From a virus, in IMG/VR virus record IMGVR_UViG_3300047319_000398, positions 1 through 26,634 of that record: a stretch of DNA of 26,634 nt; one strand, written 5' to 3'. Below, piece after piece: positions 1-5,183 of the stretch. Made by a program: the position numbers and the translations under genes. The notes beneath the pieces are model-generated. The model was not told where the DNA came from and searched no databases. It worked only from the letters and a program-made list of their open reading frames with translations. Position 1 is the stretch's first letter, and each line of letters starts with the position of its first letter.

Positions 1-141
1 CGGCTGCCGCATCGCCATCACGTACCGGGCTTCGACCATCGCTTTAGCCTTAGCCGCGATGGCGGTCGAAGCGGTTTCGACTAGCGCGTTGGTTGTTTCC
101 TGAGCGCCGAACTCCTGGCGCGTGGTAAGTGCTGTGCTCAT
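1..141 (-). CDS. Phage early protein, N-terminal 47 residues only (runs off window)
   Basis: Only the start of this leftward gene is inside the window. It begins MSTALTTRQEFG and continues with an Ala/Thr-rich helical stretch to ARYVMAMRQP at the window edge. The ATG overlaps the stop of the upstream gene in an ATGA, as in an operon. My recollection is that similar N-termini occur in Burkholderia phage proteins of the leftward early (recombination) region, but this fragment contains no diagnostic domain. Function not assignable from what is visible. Confidence 0.7.
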   Translation of the reverse strand, partial: MSTALTTRQEFGAQETTNALVETASTAIAAKAKAMVEARYVMAMRQP

Positions 142-332
142 GCTGCTTCCCTCTGTTGTTCTTGCCATGCTGCAAACCGCGCCTCGTACACTTCGAAATA
201 CCCGGCGAACGTTTCACGCAGCTTTGCTTTGTTGACTGGATCGGCCATCAGATAGCAATGGGCGAGCGCTTTAATGAATGAGCCGCCCTGTGCTTCCATG
301 ACGTGCAGGGCGTTGTCGTAGTGCTGCGCCAT
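138..332 (-). CDS. Small hypothetical phage protein (64 aa)
   Basis: A 64-residue soluble, mostly helical protein (MAQHYDNALHVMEAQGG...). It has no membrane segment or metal motif. Its stop overlaps the ATG of the downstream leftward gene, and it lies one base from the gene upstream, so it is almost certainly co-transcribed and translationally coupled in the leftward early operon. I do not recognise the family. Lambdoid genes at this position are usually dispensable accessory functions (general knowledge, not seen here). Confidence 0.72.
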   Translation of the reverse strand: MAQHYDNALHVMEAQGGSFIKALAHCYLMADPVNKAKLRETFAGYFEVYEARFAAWQEQQREAA

Positions 333-333
333 T

Positions 334-618
334 TCAGTCGTCCTTTTCCGCCATCAGCAGAAAGTAAGAATGTGTCTGGTTGACGCGCTTATGCGGTTGC
401 TCGGGATCGATATCCCAGCGCGTTTGAATTTCGAGAATCGGGTAGTCGGAACCGGCGATACCCCAAACTGTGTCCATGCGCCCCACTGCGCCGCTGCCGC
501 CGTTGAACGTTCCGTCTGGATCACTGAACGTCGCAAACGCGGCCATCTGATCGCGGTGGCGAGCCATGATTACGGCGTAGACTTCGGCGCTTGTGACGAG
601 TCGCGTGTAGTCGCTCAT
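334..618 (-). CDS. Hypothetical early phage protein (94 aa)
   Basis: A 94-residue protein starting MSDYTRLVTSAEVYAVIM, with a helical N-terminus, a Gly/Asp-rich middle and an aromatic C-terminal part ending in MAEKDD. No catalytic motif is visible. The start overlaps the stop of the preceding gene (ATGA), supporting this start and coupled translation. Family not recognised. No signal peptide or membrane segment is evident. Confidence 0.72.
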   Translation of the reverse strand: MSDYTRLVTSAEVYAVIMARHRDQMAAFATFSDPDGTFNGGSGAVGRMDTVWGIAGSDYPILEIQTRWDIDPEQPHKRVNQTHSYFLLMAEKDD

Positions 619-929
619 GCCGCCACCCTCAACGCCCGCGCGCCGGGCTTTTTGAAGTCAGCCCATGAAACGCGCGTCGGCTCGGTGATGCCAAACAGCT
701 TTGCCGATCCCTCAAAGAAACCGGCGTGTACCGGATCGCGCTGGCCGAAGAACGATTCGCGGAATTGCTCAGCGTCGAGCTTTGACGCCTCTCGCAAAGC
801 ACGAGCAGCTTGTCGGTGAGCTTCGTCCAGCGCGCGTAGCGCCTTCACGCGGTCATCGCAGAACTCCTGCAAGGTGTCACGAGCTCGGCGGCGGTCATTC
901 CGTGCACACAGGCGGTGAAAGAGGTTCAT
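615..929 (-). CDS. Hypothetical early phage protein (104 aa), Arg/Ala-rich helical N-terminus
   Basis: A 104-residue protein whose first 60 residues form a basic, Arg/Ala/Glu-rich amphipathic helix region (NDRRRARDTL...RQAARALREASK), followed by a compact C-terminal part with ITEPTRVSWADFKKPGARAL. A nucleic-acid-binding or coiled-coil role would fit the composition but is only inference. The downstream gene starts inside its stop codon, and only two bases separate it from the gene upstream. Family not recognised. Confidence 0.7.
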   Translation of the reverse strand: MNLFHRLCARNDRRRARDTLQEFCDDRVKALRALDEAHRQAARALREASKLDAEQFRESFFGQRDPVHAGFFEGSAKLFGITEPTRVSWADFKKPGARALRVAA

Positions 930-931
930 AT

Positions 932-1147
932 TCAGGCTCCAAGAATTTTCGTAACAACCAGCGCGCCGAAAGTGACGACAAGGCCGATTGAGGCACCAAT
1001 AAGAATTGCCGTGTGTACGCCGACTACGCCGTCCATGCGTTGGTCAGTGGCGAGACGGGCCCGCTCGTCAGCATATGCCTCGCGGCCCTTGTCGCTGATA
1101 TGGACGACAACTCCTTCGCCTTCGTCCACGAGTTCCCATGTGGTCAT
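932..1147 (-). CDS. Small C-tail-anchored membrane protein (71 aa)
   Basis: Starts MTTWELVDEGEGVVVHISDK at 1147, giving 71 residues. A longer in-frame start at 1162 is less likely because the 1147 ATG shares a base with the upstream stop (TGATG). The N-terminal 45 residues are soluble and charged. The C-terminal stretch (HTAILIGASIGLVVTFGALVV) is one membrane helix followed by TKILGA. This topology is frequent in small phage membrane proteins, but no function can be assigned. Confidence 0.7.
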   Translation of the reverse strand: MTTWELVDEGEGVVVHISDKGREAYADERARLATDQRMDGVVGVHTAILIGASIGLVVTFGALVVTKILGA

Positions 1148-1341
1148 CACAAGCCTCCCCACTGCCGATTAGTCCGCGGGTAGGCGTCTTGACGCTCCCA
1201 GTGCTTGTCGCTTGCAATCTCGGCCAGCTCGTCGTCTGTGATCGGCGGCTCGGGATCGAGAAAGGCGTCTAGCGCACAGTCCTGCTGATGCTCCCATTCC
1301 CGCTGCTGCTGCTTGAAATGCCTCAGTTTTCGGTATGCCAT
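1147..1341 (-). CDS. Hypothetical phage protein (64 aa)
   Basis: A 64-residue protein with a basic, Gln/His-rich N-terminal helix (MAYRKLRHFKQQQREWEHQQ) and an acidic middle (PEPPITDDELAEIASDKHWE). No metal or catalytic motif is clear. It is the first gene after the 389-nt non-coding stretch on this strand, so its ribosome-binding region lies at the edge of that structured RNA. Family not recognised. Confidence 0.65.
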   Translation of the reverse strand: MAYRKLRHFKQQQREWEHQQDCALDAFLDPEPPITDDELAEIASDKHWERQDAYPRTNRQWGGL

Positions 1342-1730
1342 GATGTGTAGTCCTCAATTCATTTGATATTGAATTGCCCTGGTGGAACGGTGCCGGAGGT
1401 GATCCCGGCGTGTCACAGTCCAGTTCAGTCACGAACCACATAGAGCCTGTGACGAAGGGGGCTGAGCCTTCCCGGCAGACTATTCCGGGCCCGCGTTCGC
1501 TTCCGTCTCGTCTGCGCATCACCACTGCGCTATAACCGTTCCATCAGGGCCCGGGCATCCCACCCGGATAGACGCTTTCAGGGAGCCGCGCTGTCCACTT
1601 AGTAGCCGTCTCTCCGGCTGTCGCACCACTCCTTGCGCCCACTACAGGCCCGGCAGGTGTCGCGTTGAGTTCGTTGCGGCGTCTCACCGCTGCGGCTTAT
1701 AGCTGCTAAGAGCGGCCGTCGCTTCGGTAT
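1342..1730 (-). ncRNA. Gene-free, hairpin-rich stretch in the leftward transcript (candidate structured RNA)
   Basis: No convincing reading frame occupies these 389 nt, although the flanking genes overlap by 1-4 nt. Many perfect short stems are visible: 1383-1391 with 1535-1543 (9 bp, closing a 160-nt domain), 1412-1418 with 1447-1453 (7 bp), 1392-1396 with 1405-1409, 1471-1475 with 1485-1489, 1514-1518 with 1526-1530, 1551-1555 with 1563-1567, 1604-1608 with 1615-1619 (loop GAGAGA on the minus strand) and 1676-1679 with 1687-1690. The minus strand is chosen because the flanking operon is leftward. No known RNA family was recognised. Confidence 0.5.
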
Positions 1731-1862
1731 TCAATCCAGCGGCCCGAACAGCCTGGCCCGGAAAACCTGCCAAGCCGCCTCATCCCTAGCCCTCTGCGCC
1801 GCCATCTGCTCGTCAAGCCATGCGCGGGTGATCTCTACCCATGCGTCAAGTTCGGTTTTCAT
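1731..1862 (-). CDS. Very small helical phage protein (43 aa)
   Basis: Reads MKTELDAWVEITRAWLDEQM and ends FRARLFGPLD, 43 residues, all compatible with one or two amphipathic helices rich in Trp, Ala and Arg. The start overlaps the stop of the neighbouring upstream gene (ATGA). Its stop is followed by the long non-coding stretch to 1342. Family and function unknown; the operon fit is the main support. Confidence 0.62.
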   Translation of the reverse strand: MKTELDAWVEITRAWLDEQMAAQRARDEAAWQVFRARLFGPLD

Positions 1863-1990
1863 GCCCGCCTCCATTCCGTTTCCCGCTTCCGATCCTTGCG
1901 GCGCTCGTCGGAGCCACGGATGAAGGCCATCGCAAAGAGTCCGACAATGCCCCAGGCGCTCAGGCCGGCGACGATGATCGTGTTGGTCAT
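1859..1990 (-). CDS. Very small single-span membrane protein (43 aa)
   Basis: Reads MTNTIIVAGLSAWGIVGLFA and ends in a strongly basic tail (RKDRKRETEWRRA). A single N-terminal membrane helix (about residues 4-22) with a positive cytoplasmic tail is clear. ATGA overlaps at both ends place it firmly in the leftward operon. Comparable mini membrane proteins are common in lambdoid accessory regions. No specific role can be given. Confidence 0.65.
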   Translation of the reverse strand: MTNTIIVAGLSAWGIVGLFAMAFIRGSDERRKDRKRETEWRRA

Positions 1991-2172
1991 TTCACCTCCT
2001 CGTATCCGTAATCGAACCTCTCGAAGGCCCAATCCTTAACAAACTCATTGCGCTGGTCTTCGTCCATTTCCGCCCATTCCTCGTCGGTCAGGCCGAGATC
2101 GTCCAACGTGCACGTTTCCGTGCGCTTGCTATGGATGTTCGCGCCGTTGTCGCACCAGAATTTGATTTTCAT
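1987..2172 (-). CDS. Small acidic phage protein, DUF7167-like (61 aa)
   Basis: A 61-residue protein starting MKIKFWCDNGANIHSKRTET, followed by an acidic helix (DEEWAEMDEDQRNEFVKDWAFE). The pattern of a short beta strand with aromatic residues, a polar turn and an acidic Trp-containing helix resembles the small phage family I know as DUF7167. The assignment is from memory of the pattern and tentative. Stop overlaps the downstream ATG. Confidence 0.65.
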   Translation of the reverse strand: MKIKFWCDNGANIHSKRTETCTLDDLGLTDEEWAEMDEDQRNEFVKDWAFERFDYGYEEVK

Positions 2173-2175
2173 AAG

Positions 2176-2328
2176 TCAGCACCAGGCAATCAGATCAAGT
2201 TGCACATACTCCGAATCCAGCACCCTGCCCGTCCGCGTTACCCGGTCCACCCGGTAGACGAAGCCAAGGTGCTGCAATCTCTCTGCAGCTATCTGCATGA
2301 TCCGGTGGACCGCTCTTTGAGGGATCAT
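2176..2328 (-). CDS. Very small hypothetical phage protein (50 aa)
   Basis: Starts MIPQRAVHRIMQIAAERLQH and ends YVQLDLIAWC, 50 residues. It looks like an N-terminal amphipathic helix followed by strand-like segments with alternating Arg/Val. The ATG overlaps the stop of the upstream gene (ATGA). Three bases separate its stop from the next start. Family unknown. Confidence 0.6.
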   Translation of the reverse strand: MIPQRAVHRIMQIAAERLQHLGFVYRVDRVTRTGRVLDSEYVQLDLIAWC

Positions 2329-2591
2329 GATTTGTCTCGTACGCGGATCATGGCGTCGGCCATGTCATATGACTGTTCGGCTACGACCCTGGAAAACTCC
2401 TGGCCGGTGTCCTTTGCATACTCGTGCAGCGATACCATCCCTTCGTAGTCGGACAATCGAGCCTGCATCGCCTTCGCTGCGAAGTAGTCGCGCAGCGTCA
2501 TGCCGTTGGCGTGATCCCAGTTCGTGTGCGTCAGGTCGATGTGAGAATGGGCCAACGGAAACGCCGGCCCACCGTCTTTGATCTCGCTCAT
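2325..2591 (-). CDS. Small phage protein with GGPAFP and GMTLRDYFAAKAMQ motifs (88 aa)
   Basis: An 88-residue protein beginning MSEIKDGGPAFP and containing GMTLRDYFAAKAMQ and a C-terminal YDMADAMIRVRDKS helix. This combination is very common in a family of short phage and prophage proteins of unknown function. The start at 2591 is preferred over 2654 because GGAG lies 6 nt upstream of it and the conserved N-terminus begins there. It is the first gene of the leftward cluster after the large non-coding stretch. Confidence 0.78.
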   Translation of the reverse strand: MSEIKDGGPAFPLAHSHIDLTHTNWDHANGMTLRDYFAAKAMQARLSDYEGMVSLHEYAKDTGQEFSRVVAEQSYDMADAMIRVRDKS

Positions 2592-2688
2592 GATTCGCTC
2601 CATTGAGCTAAGTTGTCCTAAATCAGCAGCGCTCAGCAGTACAGGCTGGATCAATCTGTACGACTCAGCGCGCTATGTTCACTCTCAG

Positions 2689-2750
2689 CGAAGGCGACTT
2701 ACTCCGGGAGTCTGTTCACCGCCGCGTGTCCGCAACGGAAGTCGCCTTCG
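2689..2750. repeat. 12-bp perfect inverted repeat
   Basis: CGAAGGCGACTT at 2689-2700 is exactly complementary to AAGTCGCCTTCG at 2739-2750, with 38 nt between. Right inside the left arm is a second small palindrome, ACTCC-G-GGAGT (2701-2711). In RNA this would be a long-armed hairpin near the 3' end of the structured stretch, about 100 nt before the next leftward gene. Confidence 0.7.
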
Positions 2751-2929
2751 ATGAAAGTGCCGGTTACGTATCCGGCGTTCGTTGGCAGCGAACCGTCTCA
2801 TGGCCGTACCCGCAGCTTGCCGGGCCCAAACTTTTGGTCGGCGCGGGGATCATGTCTTTATCACTCGTCGATCAGCGAGTCGCACGCACCGATGGGGTTT
2901 GATGCCCATCTACCTGGGTGCACTTCCTT

Positions 2930-3000
2930 TGGCGCCCCTGCGCAGAATCGAACTGCGCCACTGCACGAATAGACAAGTTCGCCGTGGTCCAACCCGGGGC
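2930..3000 (-). ncRNA. tRNA 3'-end-like module (T-arm, acceptor, CCA) without anticodon arm
   Basis: On the minus strand, GCCCC (3000-2996) can pair with GGGGC (2938-2934). A T-arm GCGCAG-TTCGATT-CTGCGC (2958-2940) is followed by CAGGGGC, G and CCA (to 2930). The segment between acceptor and T-arm is about 5 nt shorter than in a normal tRNA, and no proper D and anticodon arms form, so this is not a functional tRNA. An alternative pairing TGGCGC (2960-2955) with GCGCCA (2935-2930) uses the CCA in a hairpin. Either reading is part of the surrounding structured RNA. Confidence 0.35.
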
Positions 3001-3447
3001 ACTTAAAATCGTTCTCCGTCTTTCCGGAGTGTCAGCGACTACCGCGTCAGGTCGCTGCTGGCAGGTTCTGCACGATACCTTTAGGCTTCGAAAACAACCT
3101 GCAAGTGCCATAGCCCGGTAAATGCACTCGTTGAATGCGCTTACCATGCGCTGGATACTGCTACGCACGCCAGCCCTGCTACACCCTTTTGATCGGCTCA
3201 GGGTCTGGCGTGGTTTTGATCCTCTCGTGACTTTCGCCACGGCTTTCGCCGCTTCCTGCTCTCCGGTAGTCAGACTTCGACCTAGCGCGGGGCTTCTGGC
3301 ATCACGTAACGGTCGACTTGATCAGACCGTGCGGCGAGTCCCGAAGGAGGCCGCATTCGACAATTGTTAAAGATCGTTTGTGCCACCGGCTTAGCGCCAT
3401 GCTGTCGCCGTACTTGCTTCTACTGCGGTACTTCACGATCTCGTCAG

Positions 3448-3464
3448 TTAGCGCGTTACGCTAA
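3448..3464. promoter_or_regulatory. Repressor operator-like site downstream of the lipoprotein gene
   Basis: TTAGCGCGTTACGCTAA shares CGCGTTACGCTAA with the operator inside PR (5160-5176). No -35/-10 pair is visible around it, so it may be an auxiliary operator for looping rather than part of a promoter. It lies at the 5' edge of the large structured stretch, next to a UUCG hairpin (3466-3479). Confidence 0.5.
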
Positions 3465-3490
3465 GACCGCCGAAGCGGTTTCGACCTTTG

Positions 3491-3874
3491 TTACTTGACT
3501 GAGACGTCCGGCACGATCACCGAAGGTTTGAAGATGACCTTGTAGTGATAGGTGTTCACGTCAGCGCCATCGACCTGCTCGACGAAATAAGTGACGTTGT
3601 CTGAAAGGCCGAGGAAATGTTTCTTGTAGCTATTCGGACCGGTTTTGCACGTGATCGAGACTTCGCGCGATTTGTCTGCATTGCCGAGGGAGCAAAGTCC
3701 TTCGATGCTCAGCATGTAGTCGCCAGTGATTCCGTTGTAAAACACCACACGGCGCGTGATCTGGAAGTTGTCGGCAGCCTGGGACAGGTTTCTCGAGGCC
3801 ACGTCAGCGTCATTGCAACCGGCTAGTGCTGCAAAGGCTGCGGCGGATGCAAAGCCAAGGATCGTTCTCTTCAT
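3491..3874 (-). CDS. Beta-sandwich lipoprotein
   Basis: A 127-residue exported lipoprotein. MKRTILGFASAAAFAALAGC is a clear type II signal peptide with lipobox LAGC, so the mature protein is probably anchored by its N-terminal Cys. The rest (SQAADNFQITRRVVFYNGIT...CKTGPN...FVEQVDGADVNTYHYKVIFKP) matches the phage family annotated as beta-sandwich lipoprotein. The start at 3874 is chosen over an upstream in-frame ATG (4030) because it begins the signal peptide, has GGAG 6 nt upstream and lies 38 nt after the PL -10 box. The PL operators predict that CI silences it in lysogens. A role in superinfection exclusion or envelope modification is conceivable but unproven. Confidence 0.9.
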   Translation of the reverse strand: MKRTILGFASAAAFAALAGCNDADVASRNLSQAADNFQITRRVVFYNGITGDYMLSIEGLCSLGNADKSREVSITCKTGPNSYKKHFLGLSDNVTYFVEQVDGADVNTYHYKVIFKPSVIVPDVSVK

Positions 3875-3911
3875 CTCGCTCTCCGGTTGGTGTTGGTGCT
3901 GGTATGGATGA

Positions 3912-3940
3912 ACTTTAGCGTAACGCGAAACGTAGGTCAA
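3912..3940 (-). promoter_or_regulatory. Leftward early promoter (PL-like)
   Basis: On the minus strand, TTGACC (3940-3935) is followed by exactly 17 bp and then TAAAGT (3917-3912). A 17-bp operator fills the spacer and a second overlaps the -35. The predicted start is near 3905, giving a leader of about 30 nt before the lipoprotein ATG at 3874. The same layout is found at PR, so CI and Cro are expected to control it. Confidence 0.78.
3914..3930. promoter_or_regulatory. CI/Cro operator within PL
   Basis: TTTAGCGTAACGCGAAA is the exact reverse complement of the 17-bp site inside PR (5160-5176). It occupies the spacer and part of the -10 box of PL, so a bound repressor would block RNA polymerase. 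Confidence 0.72.
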
Positions 3941-3955
3941 TAGCGTTACGCAAAA
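3939..3955. promoter_or_regulatory. Second operator at PL, overlapping the -35
   Basis: AATAGCGTTACGCAAAA shares AATAGCGTTACGC with the reverse complement of the site next to the PR -35 (5135-5151). Its centre is about 25 bp from the centre of the first PL operator, the same pitch as at PR, so the two operator pairs are mirror copies. Confidence 0.62.
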
Positions 3956-4023
3956 TATTTTGCGGGGTTTGATTGTTGCCAAAACTCGGCGCAGGCTAAC
4001 GATTTTGCGAGCGTGAGGCCGCC

Positions 4024-4224
4024 ATGACATCAGACGACGTAATTACCGTATTCGAGCGCCTCAACGTGGAGGGGCGTGCCGACATACCGATAGACGACGC
4101 GTGCGCCGGCTTCGCGGGCTGGTTGTCTCAGAACTGGGAGAGATTCGAGGGGGATGACCTGGCGCTGCTGACGTCGGTCGGTGCTACGTTGTGGCGGGAG
4201 GGGTTCGCGCAGAGGCGGAAATGA
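4024..4224 (+). CDS. Small hypothetical protein (66 aa) between PL and the repressor gene
   Basis: A rightward 66-residue protein, MTSDDVITVFERLNVEGRAD, ending GATLWREGFAQRRK, with a pattern (DDLALLTSVGATLWREG) that I associate with small helical phage proteins. GAGG lies 5 nt upstream of the ATG. It points towards the convergent repressor gene. No strong promoter is visible; TTGTTG near 3973 with TAACGA 18 bp later is a weak candidate. Its stop codon lies at the edge of the repressor terminator. Confidence 0.58.
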   Translation: MTSDDVITVFERLNVEGRADIPIDDACAGFAGWLSQNWERFEGDDLALLTSVGATLWREGFAQRRK

Positions 4225-4246
4225 AAAACCCGGCGCGTGGCCGGGC
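4224..4246 (-). terminator. Intrinsic terminator of the repressor transcript
   Basis: On the minus strand a GC-rich hairpin (4245-4240 pairing with 4234-4229, 6 bp, plus flanking pairs) is followed by five T residues (4228-4224). It lies about 70 nt downstream of the repressor stop at 4314. In the plus direction no T-run follows, so it should act mainly on the leftward repressor transcript. Confidence 0.7.
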
Positions 4247-4313
4247 TTCCGATGCATTGGGGCGCTGTAGATGCTTCTTTGTGCCCCTCCGAATTCCTTC
4301 AGGCTTCCGCGCC

Positions 4314-5099
4314 TCAGCGCCGCCGGTACTTCCGGTGCTCAACCATCACGCCGATGATGCTCATGTGGTCGCGCTCGCTATTGAGCGTCGGGAAGTCGTC
4401 GTTAAGCGGCACGAGCTCGAAAATCATGTCGCCGCGGTCGTTCGTGCTTCGTGGCCGATATTTCTTGAATGTCGCCTCCTCTTCGCCGTTCTTTGCGACT
4501 ACAAAATCGCCTGGCAACGGATGCTCTGCCGGGTCGATGATGATGACGTCGCCCTCCCTGAATTCGGGGAGCATCGATTCACCTTTAATCCTCAGCCCGA
4601 ACGCCCCTTCCGAGAGGTCCAGGTGGGTTGTGATTGTCTCCAACCCGTCCCCTAGTTCAAACGGGTCTACCACTTCGGTCATCATGCCGGCCTGCACGTA
4701 GCTTATGACGGGGATTTTGCGCTGCCCGATTGGCGCCACCTCAACGTTCTTGTGCTTCCCAAACGTTTGCGGTGAGTCTTCTGTCAGGTTATCCCTAACG
4801 CTTGTAGGCAGTTCCTTAGTCAAGCCCCCTTTCGGTGCGCTAATTGATGCATTGGGAATGCGCGAATCATGCTCAGCGTCGAGCCATCCGGCCGGCTTGC
4901 CGCACGACTCCTCGATCCGGCGTGCCGTTTCCTTCCGCATTCCGCGAGGCTTGCCGGTCCGCGAGTCCCTTGCCCCATCCCTTAGATTCGCAAACTGCGC
5001 AGGCGACATCCCCACCCTTTCGGCGGCAGCAGTCGGGCCGCCGCATTCACGCTCCAAAAGGCGAAGGTTTTCACGCCTTATTTCGTCAATGTCTTTCAT
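4314..5099 (-). CDS. cI: CI-type repressor with LexA-like (S24) autocleavage domain
   Basis: A 261-residue lysogeny repressor. An N-terminal helix-turn-helix region (about residues 20-45, PTAAAERVGMSPAQFANLRDG) is followed by a linker and a C-terminal S24 peptidase domain. The predicted cleavage site is Ala137-Gly138 in YVQAGMM, the nucleophile Ser175 in KGESMLPEF and the general base Lys212 or Lys213 in ATFKKY. It should bind the AGCGTTACGC-type operators at PL and PR and be inactivated by RecA-stimulated self-cleavage during SOS. Its promoter faces PR, with -10 TATACT at 5135-5130. The ribosome-binding site is weak. An intrinsic terminator follows. Confidence 0.93.
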   Translation of the reverse strand: MKDIDEIRRENLRLLERECGGPTAAAERVGMSPAQFANLRDGARDSRTGKPRGMRKETARRIEESCGKPAGWLDAEHDSRIPNASISAPKGGLTKELPTSVRDNLTEDSPQTFGKHKNVEVAPIGQRKIPVISYVQAGMMTEVVDPFELGDGLETITTHLDLSEGAFGLRIKGESMLPEFREGDVIIIDPAEHPLPGDFVVAKNGEEEATFKKYRPRSTNDRGDMIFELVPLNDDFPTLNSERDHMSIIGVMVEHRKYRRR

Positions 5100-5110
5100 G
5101 GGCTCGATTC

Positions 5111-5127
5111 AATAGCAAAACGCTAAA
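5111..5127. promoter_or_regulatory. Degenerate operator downstream of the repressor promoter
   Basis: AATAGCAAAACGCTAAA keeps both outer half-sites (AATAGC and CGCTAAA) but has a changed centre. It lies at the expected start and leader of the repressor transcript, so it could be a third, lower-affinity site for autoregulation, like OR3 in lambda. Inference from pattern and position only. Confidence 0.5.
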
Positions 5128-5129
5128 TT

Positions 5130-5135
5130 AGTATA
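5130..5135 (-). promoter_or_regulatory. -10 box of the repressor maintenance promoter (PRM-like)
   Basis: On the minus strand TATACT (5135-5130) lies about 30 nt upstream of the repressor ATG, giving a leader of roughly 24 nt. No good -35 is visible 16-18 bp upstream, as expected for a promoter that depends on repressor bound at the neighbouring operator for activation. Confidence 0.5.
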
Positions 5136-5151
5136 TACGCGTAACGCTATT
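5135..5151. promoter_or_regulatory. Operator between PRM and PR
   Basis: ATACGCGTAACGCTATT, reverse complement AATAGCGTTACGCGTAT, matches the outer PL operator over AATAGCGTTACGC. It overlaps the first bases of the PR -35 and lies just upstream of the PRM -10, the place for an activating OR2-like site. Confidence 0.62.
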
Positions 5152-5178
5152 GACTATGTTTTCGCGTTACGCTAAAGT
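5150..5178 (+). promoter_or_regulatory. Rightward early promoter (PR-like)
   Basis: TTGACT (5150-5155), a 17-bp spacer and TAAAGT (5173-5178). The -10 ends only five bases before the cro ATG at 5184, so transcription is predicted to begin at or within a base or two of the ATG. The layout is the same as at PL. Confidence 0.8.
5160..5176. promoter_or_regulatory. CI/Cro operator within PR
   Basis: TTTCGCGTTACGCTAAA fills the PR spacer and runs into the -10 box. It is identical, in inverted orientation, to the site inside PL, which defines the best operator consensus available in this window: GCGTTACGC with flanking TTTC and TAAA. Confidence 0.72.
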
Positions 5179-5183
5179 AAGGC

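Larger units (their letters stand above)
2592..3480 (-). ncRNA. Large gene-free, highly structured stretch (candidate giant phage RNA)
   Basis: About 0.9 kb without a credible gene. The minus strand reads as a chain of perfect stems: 3479-3475/3470-3466 with a UUCG loop; 3355-3350/3335-3330; 3330-3325/3314-3309; two consecutive GAAA-capped hairpins (3251-3241 and 3240-3227); an 8-bp stem 3212-3205/3173-3166 enclosing 3204-3200/3187-3183; 3102-3096/3067-3061; 3056-3051/3039-3034; 3029-3025/3018-3014; the tRNA-end-like module 3000-2930; 2921-2917/2890-2886 enclosing 2910-2905/2896-2891; 2880-2876/2867-2863; and a 12-bp pair 2750-2739/2700-2689. GAAA and UUCG loops read correctly only on the minus strand, the direction of PL transcription. 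No known family recognised; bounds approximate. Confidence 0.55.

Noticed and set aside
370-819. 149-residue rightward frame over the left operon
   Set aside because: It is antisense to two well-coupled leftward genes and has no start signal or protein-like composition.
1169-1525. 118-residue minus-strand frame covering part of the 1342-1730 gap
   Set aside because: It overlaps the better-supported 64-residue gene in another frame and crosses strong stems; sequence is not protein-like.
2872-3240. 122-residue reading frame on the minus strand inside the large left RNA region
   Set aside because: It runs through several strong hairpins and the tRNA-like module, has no Shine-Dalgarno, and its Ser/Arg/Thr-rich sequence looks like translated structured RNA.
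3448-3479. Intrinsic terminator for the lipoprotein transcript
   Set aside because: The ACCGC-UUCG-GCGGU hairpin is stable but is followed by CTTAGCG, without a T-run in the leftward direction, so termination is not supported.
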